DNA of 64,000 nt from Legionella brunensis (GCF_001467025.1 NZ_LNXV01000009.1:26347-90346), one strand, 5' to 3'. Shown: positions 1-8,856, counted from the stretch's first letter. A program made the numbers and translations. Notes: a model not told the origin generated them from the sequence alone.

Positions 1-714
1 AGCTGTTTGCGTGGCGATCACAATCTTTGTGCTACAGCTGAGCAAACCATCGTAGGCAGGCATGGAGGATTTGCGAACATTGTACGCTGTAATTCCCTAT
101 GGGCTATTGTGTTGCCTGACAATTTGAACGCCGATAAAGCAGGCCCTTTGCTATGTGGTGGTATTACTGTCTTTAATCCAATTGTGCAGTTTAATATATG
201 TCCCACTCAACGTGTAGGAGTGATTGGAATTGGTGGCTTAGGCCATATGGCGCTGCAATTTCTTAATAAATGGGGATGTGAAGTTACTGCGTTTTCATCT
301 ACTGCAGCTAAAGAGGCAGAAGCCAAGCGCATGGGGGCCCATTATGTTGTTAATAGTAATGACAGTAAAACGCTTCAGCAATTAGCAGGCAGATTTGATT
401 TTATACTTAATACTGCTAATGCGAACCTTGATTGGCCCGCTTATATTAATATGCTTGCTCCAAGGGGAAGATTCCATACAGTGGGGGCTGTTCCAGACCC
501 CATTGCGATCCCAGCTTTTTCTCTTATTCTTAGTCAGCGCAGTATATCAGGCTCACCGCTCGGAAGCCCGGCGACTATTCAGGATATGCTTGAGTTTTGT
601 GTGCGCCATAACATCGAGCCATTGACAGAGCATTTTGCAATGAAGGATGTTAATAAGGCCCTTGATCACTTACGAGCTGGCAAAGCACGTTACCGTATCG
701 TTTTAGACAATTAA
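1..714 (+). CDS. Zinc-dependent alcohol dehydrogenase, 3' part (5' end outside window)
   Basis: The reading frame is open from base 1, so only the C-terminal part of about 237 residues is present and the start lies upstream. The first residues read SCLRGDHNLC, matching the end of the cysteine cluster that binds structural zinc in medium-chain dehydrogenases. A Rossmann dinucleotide-binding motif follows (GIGGLGHMALQFLNKWG). The pattern fits the cinnamyl/YahK-like NADP-dependent alcohol dehydrogenase group, which interconverts alcohols and aldehydes in the cytosol; the substrate cannot be told. No terminator hairpin is obvious after the stop. Confidence 0.85.
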   Translation, partial: SCLRGDHNLCATAEQTIVGRHGGFANIVRCNSLWAIVLPDNLNADKAGPLLCGGITVFNPIVQFNICPTQRVGVIGIGGLGHMALQFLNKWGCEVTAFSSTAAKEAEAKRMGAHYVVNSNDSKTLQQLAGRFDFILNTANANLDWPAYINMLAPRGRFHTVGAVPDPIAIPAFSLILSQRSISGSPLGSPATIQDMLEFCVRHNIEPLTEHFAMKDVNKALDHLRAGKARYRIVLDN

Positions 715-1004
715 GGAGGTAAATTCGTAATGAATTGAGGTAACCCTTGTCGGCTAATGTGCGCAATAAAGAAACATTATTGTGTGCTGAAAACACGTCT
801 TTGATAAAAAAGGAGTTACTTAAGTCGAGAAATTACTGGTGGCATGTTGAAATTACAGCGTTTAAAAGGTATTCATTTCGACACATTACAGAGAGGATTG
901 AGAAGTAAAGTTTATAAAAATATATCAGAGTCAAGACTGTTTTTTTATTATTTATTTGTTAATATGTTGGACCGCAGTTCTATTTTTTAATTCACCAAAT
1001 AGCT

Positions 1005-1157
1005 TGTGGATATTTATTTTAATCAATTCATTATTATTTACTCATTTTTTCTGCACTGATTCTTTAATCCTTTACCGGGCAAAGACTTTTCCATATTTTA
1101 TTTTGAAACGGTCTAATTTTTCTTATCCACAAAATCTGTGGATAACTCTGTGTATAC
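1005..1157. other. Cluster of DnaA-box-like 9-mers in a gene-free stretch
   Basis: Bases 715-1375 contain no convincing gene. Within them, TTATCCACA (1123-1131) and its exact reverse complement TGTGGATAA (1137-1145) are separated by 5 bp. A further TGTGGATAT lies at 1005-1013 and TGTGTATAC at 1149-1157, each one mismatch from the usual TTATNCACA consensus on the other strand. The 900-1120 stretch is strongly AT-rich. The arrangement resembles a DnaA-binding locus (origin-like or datA-like titration site). No dnaA, dnaN or gidA is seen nearby, so origin function is only a possibility. Confidence 0.45.
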
Positions 1158-1375
1158 CTTATCAAACACCTTAAAGATTTAATAGTTAGAGGGATGTTTA
1201 TGAATTCTGCAAACATGGTTGTATGATTCACCACATAGACAGCTTAAACCTTCTCTCTCACCAAGGTAGCGCAACAAGCTTCAATATCAAGGAAGTCGTA
1301 GCGCAATTCTCATACTGCGTTTAAGATATAGGGATTACGCTTTGCGTCAATAATTTATAAGCTAAGGAGAGTTTG

Positions 1376-2278
1376 ATGCGTCGCTTTGGAGTTTTAATTA
1401 TTAGTGGGTTAATCTATTTTTTTGCCAATACTGGCGCATATGCTCAATTACCTGACAATTATCAGAATTTATCTGCGCAACAAAAGCAAGATTTATTATG
1501 GGAAGAAATTACCAAAAGTCACGAAATCGATCCCTTACCACAACTGGCTGGGAACAGTTTTAGGGAAGTGCTCCAAAAATTAAAAGGATTGTTTAATCTA
1601 GCACTTACTTTTAATCATATTAATGACGAATTGCCAGCAGGACGAGTGAAAATTATTCATGCGAATGGGGCAGTGGGTAAGATTGTATTTATTCCTGCGC
1701 CTAATCATCCGTTCACAGGCATTTATCGTACAGGTGGAATTGGTTTGGCGCGACTTTCTTTAGCTATTCCACCTGCGGATAATAATTACATACCAGGTAT
1801 GGCTATTAAAATTCTAATCTCCCAACATCCGTCCCTAAATTTGCAAGTGATGAATTTGCTTGAGGGCCAAAAAGAGAACTGGAATTATTTTGCGAAGGAC
1901 TTCTCAAACCAAGTACCGCATCCAACGAGCTGGACATTAAAAGCAATTGAGAAAATCTTTGAATGGACTCGTGATCCTGCCAATGAGCTCCCTTTGTGGC
2001 ATTTAGCGGCATGGACTAGTGAAGGTAGGTTCGAAGGTATTCCCATATTTCCTGAACGAGTGTATTTCAGACCTAGTAGTTTGGTAAGAGATTTAATTCC
2101 TGAGGATTCTCGTGAAGATTTTAGAGTCTCATTTCTACAGATACCGATGGGACCCATGTATGAAGTGTACGGGGAATCCAAGGGTGTAGAATATCATATA
2201 GGGACACTAATGTTGGAAAGTGCTTTGTTGGCTTCAAATTACGGGGATCAAAAGTTATTTTTTCAACATCAACGATAA
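1376..2278 (+). CDS. Exported protein, possibly catalase-superfamily-like
   Basis: A roughly 300-residue protein with a signal peptide (MRRFGVLIISGLIYFFANTG, then AYAQ) and thus likely periplasmic or secreted. The start at 1376 is preferred over an adjacent TTG at 1373 because AAGGAG lies 6-7 bp upstream. The mature part contains a run with H..GAVGKIVFIP, PFTGIYRTGGIGLARLS and PGMAIKIL. These faintly recall the beta-barrel core of SrpA/catalase-related proteins (substrate peroxide, cofactor heme). The heme-ligand tyrosine motif is not clearly identifiable, so the family call is tentative. It ends before a hairpin shared with the convergent gene at 2420. Confidence 0.4.
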   Translation: MRRFGVLIISGLIYFFANTGAYAQLPDNYQNLSAQQKQDLLWEEITKSHEIDPLPQLAGNSFREVLQKLKGLFNLALTFNHINDELPAGRVKIIHANGAVGKIVFIPAPNHPFTGIYRTGGIGLARLSLAIPPADNNYIPGMAIKILISQHPSLNLQVMNLLEGQKENWNYFAKDFSNQVPHPTSWTLKAIEKIFEWTRDPANELPLWHLAAWTSEGRFEGIPIFPERVYFRPSSLVRDLIPEDSREDFRVSFLQIPMGPMYEVYGESKGVEYHIGTLMLESALLASNYGDQKLFFQHQR

Positions 2279-2315
2279 AAATTTAATTTTAAATTTTAAT
2301 AAGGCATGTTCTTTC

Positions 2316-2340
2316 TCAGGGCTGCGATGGCGCAGCCTGA
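2316..2340. terminator. Hairpin between convergent genes
   Basis: TCAGGGCTGCG (2316-2326) pairs with CGCAGCCTGA (2331-2340), leaving one bulged G and a 4-base loop. It lies between converging genes ending at 2278 and 2420, so a bidirectional terminator is likely. No strong T-tract is present. Confidence 0.5.
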
Positions 2341-2419
2341 TTCTCAACATAGCTGAGATTGGAGCTTTTGACTTGCATAATCAATAGTGATGATCTTTCT
2401 TGATTTTGTATTTTCTATT

Positions 2420-2848
2420 TCAACAGAATAACCGTGCTATACGGACATTGGCATTCGCGATTTTTTCCTTATCATAGAATACACAAGGCGTGTTACGTAA
2501 TCCTTTTCTCATGAGGAGAGAGTTAACAATTTCACTCCCAAAGGGAGAATTGGGATCATTCCAATTGCTTTCATCGCCAATAAAGACTACGAGAGAGGGA
2601 GTAGCGCGCGTTACTTGCAACATGGCATCAAGAACTTTATCTGCGTTTGCGGATAATTGAAAGGTATCATTTTTCCCCCAAATCATAGGGACATGCCCAC
2701 CAATTGTAATTTGGTTTTTTAGTTGAAAGACAATGGCCAAACAGGAGCTAACATTCGGTATAATAAGATTTTCTTGTCCTGTTGCGACACCAACGTAATC
2801 TCCACTAGCAGGCTCTTTTACTTCAACAATTTTTCTGAATAACTTCAT
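2420..2848 (-). CDS. Small CheD/CNF-like candidate glutamine deamidase
   Basis: A 142-residue protein with no signal peptide or membrane segment. I see the pattern PNVSSCLAIVFQL followed by IGGHV, with C36 and H52 sixteen residues apart. In CheD receptor deamidases the catalytic pair sits in GSCVAV... and ...H, 17 apart; in the CNF1 toxin it is C866/H881, 15 apart. The spacing, the Ser-Cys start of a beta strand and the Gly before His fit the fold that deamidates glutamine side chains. The gene stands alone and no chemotaxis genes are nearby, which argues against a classical CheD. Three ATTAAG/CTTAAT repeats lie about 90-110 bp upstream. Together this suggests a secreted deamidase effector, but overall similarity is too low to be sure. 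Confidence 0.45.
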   Translation of the reverse strand: MKLFRKIVEVKEPASGDYVGVATGQENLIIPNVSSCLAIVFQLKNQITIGGHVPMIWGKNDTFQLSANADKVLDAMLQVTRATPSLVVFIGDESNWNDPNSPFGSEIVNSLLMRKGLRNTPCVFYDKEKIANANVRIARLFC

Positions 2849-2934
2849 TTTACATACACATAATTTTGTTAATTAATAGCTAAAATGGCAATCAGAACCT
2901 ATTACTGATGCCATTAAATTAGAGTGAAGATTAA

Positions 2935-2960
2935 ATTAAGAACATTAAGGTTATATTAAG
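2935..2960 (-). promoter_or_regulatory. PmrA-like box upstream of the 2420-2848 gene
   Basis: On the minus strand CTTAAT occurs three times (complement of ATTAAG at 2955-2960, 2944-2949 and 2935-2940), spaced 11 and 9 bp. The Legionella PmrA response regulator is known to bind direct repeats of cTTAATatT, one helical turn apart, upstream of many Dot/Icm substrate genes. The site is about 87-112 bp upstream of the start codon. Confidence 0.45.
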
Positions 2961-3067
2961 AACTATTGAGATGAGAAAAAGGATTTCATGATAGTAGTAA
3001 ACTTAATTCAATAAGTATTATAAATCGAGTCTTTAGTAAACCTTAATTTGTGATTTATGAATCAGCG

Positions 3068-4540
3068 CTAGATTTTAGGTAGAATATTGTTTAATTCACC
3101 GATTACTTCAGCATTTTCGTCTAACCAACCCATTTCTTTCATAACGGCTTGACTACGTTTGCCACTGCCTTGGTTGGAAGCCCCTTGAGCGTGGGAGACT
3201 AAGTCTTTTAAAGTCATGTTGTTATTTACATTACTTTTTGCAAAAAATGAATATAAACCACACCAAGCTGCTTTATCAGCTGCCAATTTTTTATTGTAGG
3301 CTAGTAAAAAATTGTTTTTCCATTCTTCTGGATTTACCTCGGATTTAACCTCTTCAACTACTGATTTTTTTATCTCTACCGAGAGCTCTCTGATTGAAGG
3401 GGCCTCTATCTCTGTTGGTAAATTTAAAGAAACAAATTTAGCTTCAAAATATGCAATAACAGATTTGTTTTCATATTTTTTAGCGGTCTCTATAATTTGA
3501 GCAATCGATTGTTGAGCTAAGGTGTTAGGATCATTATGCAATTCAAAAAATTGCTCAATTAAACTTAAATTGTCAGTTGAAATAGCAGACTCTATTAATA
3601 AAACAAAGTTGTCATCATTAAGCGAAGTAGTATCTAGTTTTATGTTTATTAGATGCTCACTTAAATACTTAGCTGCGGTATTTCTTGCATGCTCTAGAGC
3701 TGGATTTAAGAAATTATTATCATTTAAAGCGGCGAGTATATCTGTTTGAAGTTCCCTTACAAATTTAAACATATCACTTCGTTGATAACGCATTTGATGG
3801 ATAACACAAGCAATGGAATTGGCGAGACGATATAATCCATTAGCGTCATCTCTATTTGGTTGACAGCCTGTTTTTAAATCATGTAATGTCGGCACCCTAG
3901 GGAGAGACACTCCATCAAAATCTCCAGCAACATCCCAAAACATATATCGAACAACTGGAGGCTCACTGGGATTAGTAGGTAATTCAAAGCAAAAATGCTG
4001 ACTGTCATCAAGAGAAGGATTCAAAATAGTGATTGGCAATTGAAATGCTAAAGCAATTGCATATTCATTAATAATCTTTTTAAACATTGTTTGAACAAAA
4101 GTTTTATCCTTAAATTTTTCTCTCATAGCATTAAAATCAGGAGCTTTCCCAATAACTTTTTCATCGCCTTTTTGGTTAAAGATTACAATCGATTCTTCTT
4201 TGCAAAGACTTTCAAAGTCTTTCGTTAAAAGAACATTCATTGTTTGATCTATTTCCTGAATTTTAGCAGGGATAATTTGAAACTCTTGTGTTTTTAATCC
4301 TAAGGATTTTATTTGAGCCAGCAGAGATGTTTCCCTCTGAAGCAAGACATCCCAATGATAATCACTGCTCCATTTATTGGGGATAAAAATGCATTGATTT
4401 TGACTTTCAAGCTGAAAAACCTGCTTCTCGGAGCCACTCCCTATTTGTCGAAAATTAGTTCTCTTCAAAACTTGGTTATGTAGAATTAAAGTAGTCTCTG
4501 TATCTTCTTGAAAGAATCTTTTTAGCCATTCATCTATCAT
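3068..4540 (-). CDS. Kinase-fold-like protein, candidate effector
   Basis: A 490-residue soluble protein. Residues 34-42 (GSGSEKQVF) resemble a glycine-rich nucleotide loop. They are followed by a possible beta-3 lysine at K56 (FIPNKW), a possible helix-C glutamate at E70 and a hinge-like strand (MNVLLTKDFESL, 101-112). YMFWDVAGDFDG (199-210) is placed and worded like a DFG metal-binding motif. No clear HRD catalytic loop is visible, so it may be an atypical kinase or pseudokinase. The last 200 residues are helical, including a repeat-like stretch around 310-370. It is monocistronic and preceded by a palindrome. No database family is claimed; the kinase reading is an inference from motif order. 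Confidence 0.4.
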   Translation of the reverse strand: MIDEWLKRFFQEDTETTLILHNQVLKRTNFRQIGSGSEKQVFQLESQNQCIFIPNKWSSDYHWDVLLQRETSLLAQIKSLGLKTQEFQIIPAKIQEIDQTMNVLLTKDFESLCKEESIVIFNQKGDEKVIGKAPDFNAMREKFKDKTFVQTMFKKIINEYAIALAFQLPITILNPSLDDSQHFCFELPTNPSEPPVVRYMFWDVAGDFDGVSLPRVPTLHDLKTGCQPNRDDANGLYRLANSIACVIHQMRYQRSDMFKFVRELQTDILAALNDNNFLNPALEHARNTAAKYLSEHLINIKLDTTSLNDDNFVLLIESAISTDNLSLIEQFFELHNDPNTLAQQSIAQIIETAKKYENKSVIAYFEAKFVSLNLPTEIEAPSIRELSVEIKKSVVEEVKSEVNPEEWKNNFLLAYNKKLAADKAAWCGLYSFFAKSNVNNNMTLKDLVSHAQGASNQGSGKRSQAVMKEMGWLDENAEVIGELNNILPKI

Positions 4541-4583
4541 TGGTTATCTTGACAAGCAGGTGTGTCAATATTCTAACATAAAG

Positions 4584-4600
4584 GTTGATTATTAATCAAC
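4584..4600. promoter_or_regulatory. 17-bp palindrome upstream of the kinase-like gene
   Basis: GTTGATTA-T-TAATCAAC is a perfect inverted repeat with one central base, 44-60 bp upstream of the minus-strand start at 4540. Position and symmetry suit an operator for a dimeric regulator. Confidence 0.35.
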
Positions 4601-4681
4601 TTGTGCTTATTCATTACGTCCTGATTGTCTTTGTAGCTGTGATTAAATGGTGATTGCTTTGTGTGCAAATAGGTTTATCTT

Positions 4682-5335
4682 TTAGCTTCGATTGACTAGT
4701 TGCAGTACTTTCTCAAGGAAAACTGGCCCAGGATCATTTTTATCGGTTTGATAATTAGGATCTTGTTCCAGCCAAAGGGGGCTTTTTTGGAAATTTAAAT
4801 ACTCATTATGACCAATAATGTATTTAATTTCCGGGTATTTCTTTTTTAAATAACAAACTAAAAACGCATTGGCTTTGGTTTGTGCTTCAGTTAAATCATC
4901 TTCATTGTTAATTCCACCAATGTTTTCGATGCCTATTGCATAATGATTAAGGCCTATGACATGTCTTGCCATCCAAGTTTCGGGCATGAGTTGATAAATA
5001 GTTCCATCACGATCCACTACAAAATGACTGGATACATTTAAGTTACCAGGTAATTCTTTGATTCGCGGCGAATTCTTGGGAAAAGTAGGCGGGTTAAATA
5101 CGCGAAAGGTTGCTTCGAAGGTGGGTATGCATGTCCAATGCAATACAACCATTCTAGGTTCGATTTCAATTGATTTGGAGTCAATCCCATAATGAGTTAA
5201 CTGATATTGCTGTGTTAAAGCAATGCGTTCTTTATCAAATTGAATAGGTGCTTGATGGATTGCCTGAGGATTATGACAAGAAAATGCATGAACGAGAGAG
5301 CTTATAAAAAATATGGAGAATATAAAAATTTTCAT
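4682..5335 (-). CDS. N-acetylmuramoyl-L-alanine amidase (amidase_2/AmpD-like), exported
   Basis: A 217-residue protein with a signal peptide (MKIFIFSIFFISSLVHAFS). It cleaves the amide bond between N-acetylmuramic acid and the stem peptide in peptidoglycan or its fragments. The zinc-site pattern is complete: H66 in VVLHWT, H176 in IIGHNEY and D201 in the DPGP motif, plus SSHFVVDRDG (102-111) and E137 in GIENIGG. It starts one base after the stop of the MltA-like gene, indicating co-transcription and a joint role in wall turnover. Confidence 0.85.
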   Translation of the reverse strand: MKIFIFSIFFISSLVHAFSCHNPQAIHQAPIQFDKERIALTQQYQLTHYGIDSKSIEIEPRMVVLHWTCIPTFEATFRVFNPPTFPKNSPRIKELPGNLNVSSHFVVDRDGTIYQLMPETWMARHVIGLNHYAIGIENIGGINNEDDLTEAQTKANAFLVCYLKKKYPEIKYIIGHNEYLNFQKSPLWLEQDPNYQTDKNDPGPVFLEKVLQLVNRS

Positions 5336-5336
5336 A

Positions 5337-6404
5337 CTATTTTTTTAGCACCATGAAATAAGCAGTAATATAATTGGGCAAATGGCGGGTTGCTTTATAA
5401 AAGTCCTCTCTCCCTGCATAGCTGCCTGTTAAATAATCAATCTGATACAAGTTATTTTGGAATGCGCCTCCAGTATCTGCGAAAATACCTGCTTTTGTCA
5501 CCATTTTTCCCGTTTTATCAGGATATTGCACCATCAGTAATTTGCCCAGACCAAATTGCTCTAAGTCGGCTGCGAACGTTACTTCACTATTGACGGTGAT
5601 TTTATGTTCTGCGTCCTTACCGTATCCTTTGATACCATCGACTTGTTTAAAATACCAGTAGCGCTCTTGTTTATAGGGATTTTTCGCCTTATCGTAAGGA
5701 ATGTTATTGGTACGATGAACGTTAAATATTTTTAACTGATTATGATCGCCAAAATCTGCTACCACAGTTCCTTGCATTAATGCAGCCTCTAAATCGTCGC
5801 GATTTAAATAAGCTAAAACAGGAACATCTTTGTTGGTCAAGGCTCCTTTTAAGATAGCCTGCTTCCCATATTGGAAGCGAGTAAGTTTAGGTTTGGCATT
5901 CGCTTCTTCGAGTATCAAAGATTCTTCGTCTTTGGGAAGAGCATAAAGTGCAAAGGGGTAAGCTGCGGTTGGCTTCGTGAGGACTTTGGCACGATGGACG
6001 TAATATTTCGTCATTAAAATTTTATCTTTAGGCAAATTGGCAATAAGCGGTTTATTTGACCTAAGTGGTTTTGCCTGTTCAATGTCAGGATACCAACGGA
6101 TGAAATCAAAGTGTTGTTTTACAAAGGCAGGATCATGCATTTCATGTTGATGTTGGCAAACAAATGTCAAGGTTGCTTTAATTCGAGCAAGAGGAACTTT
6201 AAATACTTTGCCGTCATGAATCACAAGAGGATCATAGCTACTACCTTTGTTTAAATATGCCAAGGTTTCTTTGGCTGTTGCGCACAAAGCAGGTCCATTA
6301 ATCGCATAATCAGTCGAGGGTAGGGGGGGGGCAGGGACAAAACGAGGTGTAGCAATAGCTTGGATGCTAATTAGAAAACTGTAAAGGAAAAATTTTACTT
6401 TCAT
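5337..6404 (-). CDS. MltA-like membrane-bound lytic transglycosylase domain protein
   Basis: A 355-residue protein with an N-terminal signal (MKVKFFLYSFLISIQAIA). The C-terminal region IFADTGGAF...QIDYLTGSYAG (307-331) matches the 3D/double-psi barrel of MltA, where the aspartate of DTGGA is the catalytic acid (here D310). Upstream stretches KYYVHRAKVL and PFALYALP match the MltA N-terminal part. Such enzymes cut the MurNAc-GlcNAc bond to give anhydro-muropeptides. No lipobox cysteine is seen, so it may be soluble periplasmic. It is the first gene of a two-gene operon with the amidase downstream. Confidence 0.75.
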   Translation of the reverse strand: MKVKFFLYSFLISIQAIATPRFVPAPPLPSTDYAINGPALCATAKETLAYLNKGSSYDPLVIHDGKVFKVPLARIKATLTFVCQHQHEMHDPAFVKQHFDFIRWYPDIEQAKPLRSNKPLIANLPKDKILMTKYYVHRAKVLTKPTAAYPFALYALPKDEESLILEEANAKPKLTRFQYGKQAILKGALTNKDVPVLAYLNRDDLEAALMQGTVVADFGDHNQLKIFNVHRTNNIPYDKAKNPYKQERYWYFKQVDGIKGYGKDAEHKITVNSEVTFAADLEQFGLGKLLMVQYPDKTGKMVTKAGIFADTGGAFQNNLYQIDYLTGSYAGREDFYKATRHLPNYITAYFMVLKK

Positions 6405-6677
6405 TGTCTGTAATTAAGATTTCTTTAAGAAGATAAGATAATACCATAATCAGACTAGCTAAAATCATAAAATTTAAAGTAGAGGACGCCTCTACAAGAG
6501 CGCTGTAAACAAACATTCTTATATGTGCAGGAAGAAAACATTGCTAATTGCAATATCTATGAATCCACCTATAACCTTTTAACTCTAGAAGTGTGCAGAG
6601 AGTTGTTAATTTGCAGAGTTAATATGAAGCTGATATAGTTGCCATTTTGATTATATTTGAATCATCTAGGTGGTAAA

Positions 6678-8705
6678 ATGATAGATAAAGAGTCCTCTAT
6701 AGAGACAATTTTTGCTGCACTAGCCAAGGATGTCAAGGTTCTTAATGAGGCAGCGGACGAGCTCAAAGGCGATCCAAAATTTATGCTTATGGCGGTCAAA
6801 GAAGATTTAAGAGCGCTTACATTTGCCACCCCTAAACTAAAAAAAGATCAAGAATTTATGCTTGCTGCGGTCCATATCAATGCCAGAGCGCTCTCGTTCG
6901 CTGATCCTGAGCTCACAGAAAAGCGAGAATTTATACTTGCGGCGGTAAAAGCAAATCCCCAAGCGGTTAAATCTGTGGTCTTAGTGCTCGCAAAGGTTAA
7001 AAACTCTGCAGCAAGCGAGCTCTTGAAAGATCCTGATTTTATGCTTGCTGCAGTAGCACAGGATATTATGTTGCTTATTCATGCAGCGGACGAGCTCAAA
7101 AAAGACCATCACTTTATGCTCGCTGCGGTCAAAGAACATTTCAGAGCGCTTGTACTTGCCGCCCCTAGTCTCAAGAAAGATCAAAAGTTTATGCTTGCTG
7201 TGATCCACATCAATGCCAGAGCGCTTTCGTTCGCTGACCCTGAGCTTACAGAAAAGCGAGAATTTATACTTGCGGCGGTAAAAACAAATCCCCAAGCGTT
7301 TGAATCTGTGATCTTAGTACTCGCAAAGGTTAGAAACTCTGCAGCAAGCGAGCTCTTGAAAGATCCTGATTTTATGCTTGCTGCAGTAACACAGGATATT
7401 ACGTTGCTTGAGCATGTAGCGGACGAGCTCAAAAAAGATCAAGAATTTATGCTTGCTGTGGTCCATATCAATGCCAGAGCGCTTTCGTTCGCTGACCCTG
7501 AGCTCACAGAAAAGCGAGAATTTATACTTGCGGCGGTAAAAGCAAATCCCCAAGCGTTTGAGTCTGTGGTCTTCATGCTCGCAAAGGTTAAAAACTCTGC
7601 AGCGAGCGAGCTCTTGAAAGACCCCGAGTTTATGCTTGCTGCGATAAAAGTAAATTTCCAGGTTGCTGCACATCTAGATCGCGAGCTCAGAAAAGACTGT
7701 GAGTTTATGCTCGCTGCGGTACAAATAAATCTTAATGTGGCGTCCTTCGCAGATGAGGTGCTTAAAAAAGACCGTAAGTTTATGCTTTTTATGATAGAAA
7801 AGAATAGTAATTATCTTTGGGTCGCTAGTGATGAGCTCAGTGATGATCCTACTTTTATACTCGAAGCGGTTTCTTGTAATGGTCTCGCGTTACAAGATGC
7901 TGGTAATTTTATTAATGATCCCGATATAGTCTTTGCAGCGTTAAAAAACAATATTCATGCGCTTAAATATGCGGCAGACAGGTTTAAAAAAGACCCTAGG
8001 TTTATGCTTGCTGCAGTACAAATAAATGTTCATGCTCTTCAGTACGCAGCCCCTGAGCTTAAAAAAGATCGAGAATTTATGCTTGCTGCGGCAGGAAAAA
8101 ATGTCCATGCGCTTGCCTATGATGATTCTGGACTCACAGCAGATCGAGAGGCTATGCTTAATATGGTAGCCAAAGATAGTTCCGCGCTTACTTATGCTGC
8201 TCCTGAGCTTCAAAATGATCCGGAATTTGTGTCCCTTGCAGTAAAAGATAATGGCATGATGCTTGTTGAGGTAGCTCAGATTGCAGCAACACAAAATCCT
8301 TTAGCGTTACCCCATGTTTCTGAAGAACTCCAAAAAAAGCCTGAAATTACATTGATAAGCAAAAACGTGGCACAGATTGATCAATGGTTTCAGGAACAAT
8401 TACCAAAAAATCTTGATCTTAAGGCTCGAAAAAACGCTTATCTTGATCTTGTAGAACAACAAAGTAGACATTTAAGTCCGGGACAAAAGAAGGAGTTAGC
8501 GCTTTATATTTTAAATGAAAAAGAGCATTTTCTAAAAAAAGAAAGGCATTTTTTCCGTTTTCAATCCTATTCAATTCAAACCTTCTCAGTGCACCGGCTT
8601 GTTAAAACGCTTATGCAAGGGGAGGAACTCAGGAACGGTAAGACTGAAATTTATGATGAGGGTAAGGATAAAACTTATACCCTTTCTCGTCATAGTAGCA
8701 AGTAA
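6678..8705 (+). CDS. DUF4116 repeat protein
   Basis: A 675-residue protein made of about a dozen helical repeats of roughly 25-50 residues with signatures such as KKDQEFMLAAV and INARALSFADPEL. This is the DUF4116 repeat, common and expanded in Legionella; its function is unknown, presumably protein binding. The ATG at 6678 is chosen over a TTG at 6657 because AGGTGG lies 4 bp upstream. The region after residue 560 is non-repetitive and basic and ends TLSRHSSK. No signal peptide is present. As a large cytosolic repeat protein it is a candidate Dot/Icm substrate, by family precedent only. Confidence 0.75.
   Translation: MIDKESSIETIFAALAKDVKVLNEAADELKGDPKFMLMAVKEDLRALTFATPKLKKDQEFMLAAVHINARALSFADPELTEKREFILAAVKANPQAVKSVVLVLAKVKNSAASELLKDPDFMLAAVAQDIMLLIHAADELKKDHHFMLAAVKEHFRALVLAAPSLKKDQKFMLAVIHINARALSFADPELTEKREFILAAVKTNPQAFESVILVLAKVRNSAASELLKDPDFMLAAVTQDITLLEHVADELKKDQEFMLAVVHINARALSFADPELTEKREFILAAVKANPQAFESVVFMLAKVKNSAASELLKDPEFMLAAIKVNFQVAAHLDRELRKDCEFMLAAVQINLNVASFADEVLKKDRKFMLFMIEKNSNYLWVASDELSDDPTFILEAVSCNGLALQDAGNFINDPDIVFAALKNNIHALKYAADRFKKDPRFMLAAVQINVHALQYAAPELKKDREFMLAAAGKNVHALAYDDSGLTADREAMLNMVAKDSSALTYAAPELQNDPEFVSLAVKDNGMMLVEVAQIAATQNPLALPHVSEELQKKPEITLISKNVAQIDQWFQEQLPKNLDLKARKNAYLDLVEQQSRHLSPGQKKELALYILNEKEHFLKKERHFFRFQSYSIQTFSVHRLVKTLMQGEELRNGKTEIYDEGKDKTYTLSRHSSK
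6844..7640 (+). repeat. Three near-identical segmental repeats inside the DUF4116 gene
   Basis: The segment beginning with the codons for KKDQEFMLA and running through FADPELTEKREFILAAVK to the following ASELLKD recurs three times, with equivalent points at 6871, 7204 and 7462 (offsets 333 and 258 bp). Identity is high even at silent positions, pointing to recent duplication. Confidence 0.8.
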
Positions 8706-8817
8706 AGTTGCACGTAATTCCCACAAATACATGCGCAGAATTTCGCTTGGGTAGTACTAAAACAGTATTCCTCAGTAGTAGGTTTTTCCTCCAAGCAAGT
8801 ACTCTGATTAGAGCATT

Positions 8818-8850
8818 AAGTATTGGGAAGTACACACTTTCCCAATACTT
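8818..8850. terminator. Bidirectional terminator hairpin
   Basis: AAGTATTGGGAA (8818-8829) is perfectly complementary to TTCCCAATACTT (8839-8850) with a 9-base loop. It lies between convergent genes ending at 8705 and 8857, followed by an AT-rich tract. Confidence 0.7.
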
Positions 8851-8856
8851 GCTATT

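Noticed and set aside
799..909. Open frame of 36 codons from a TTG, within the gap after the alcohol dehydrogenase
   Set aside because: No ribosome site, no recognisable similarity and too short to support.
1005..1157. Chromosomal replication origin call
   Set aside because: Boxes are convincing but none of the usual origin-linked genes is present, so only a DnaA-box cluster is claimed.
956..1174. 72-codon open frame beginning MLICWTAVLFFN
   Set aside because: No ribosome site, odd hydrophobic composition from AT-rich DNA, and it runs through the DnaA-box cluster.
6844..7640. CRISPR-like spaced repeats
   Set aside because: Repeats are in frame, of unequal length and code for DUF4116 units; no spacers or cas genes.
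6981..8294. Several long open frames antisense to the DUF4116 gene
   Set aside because: They arise from the repeat codon pattern on the opposite strand; they repeat with the same period and have no start signals.
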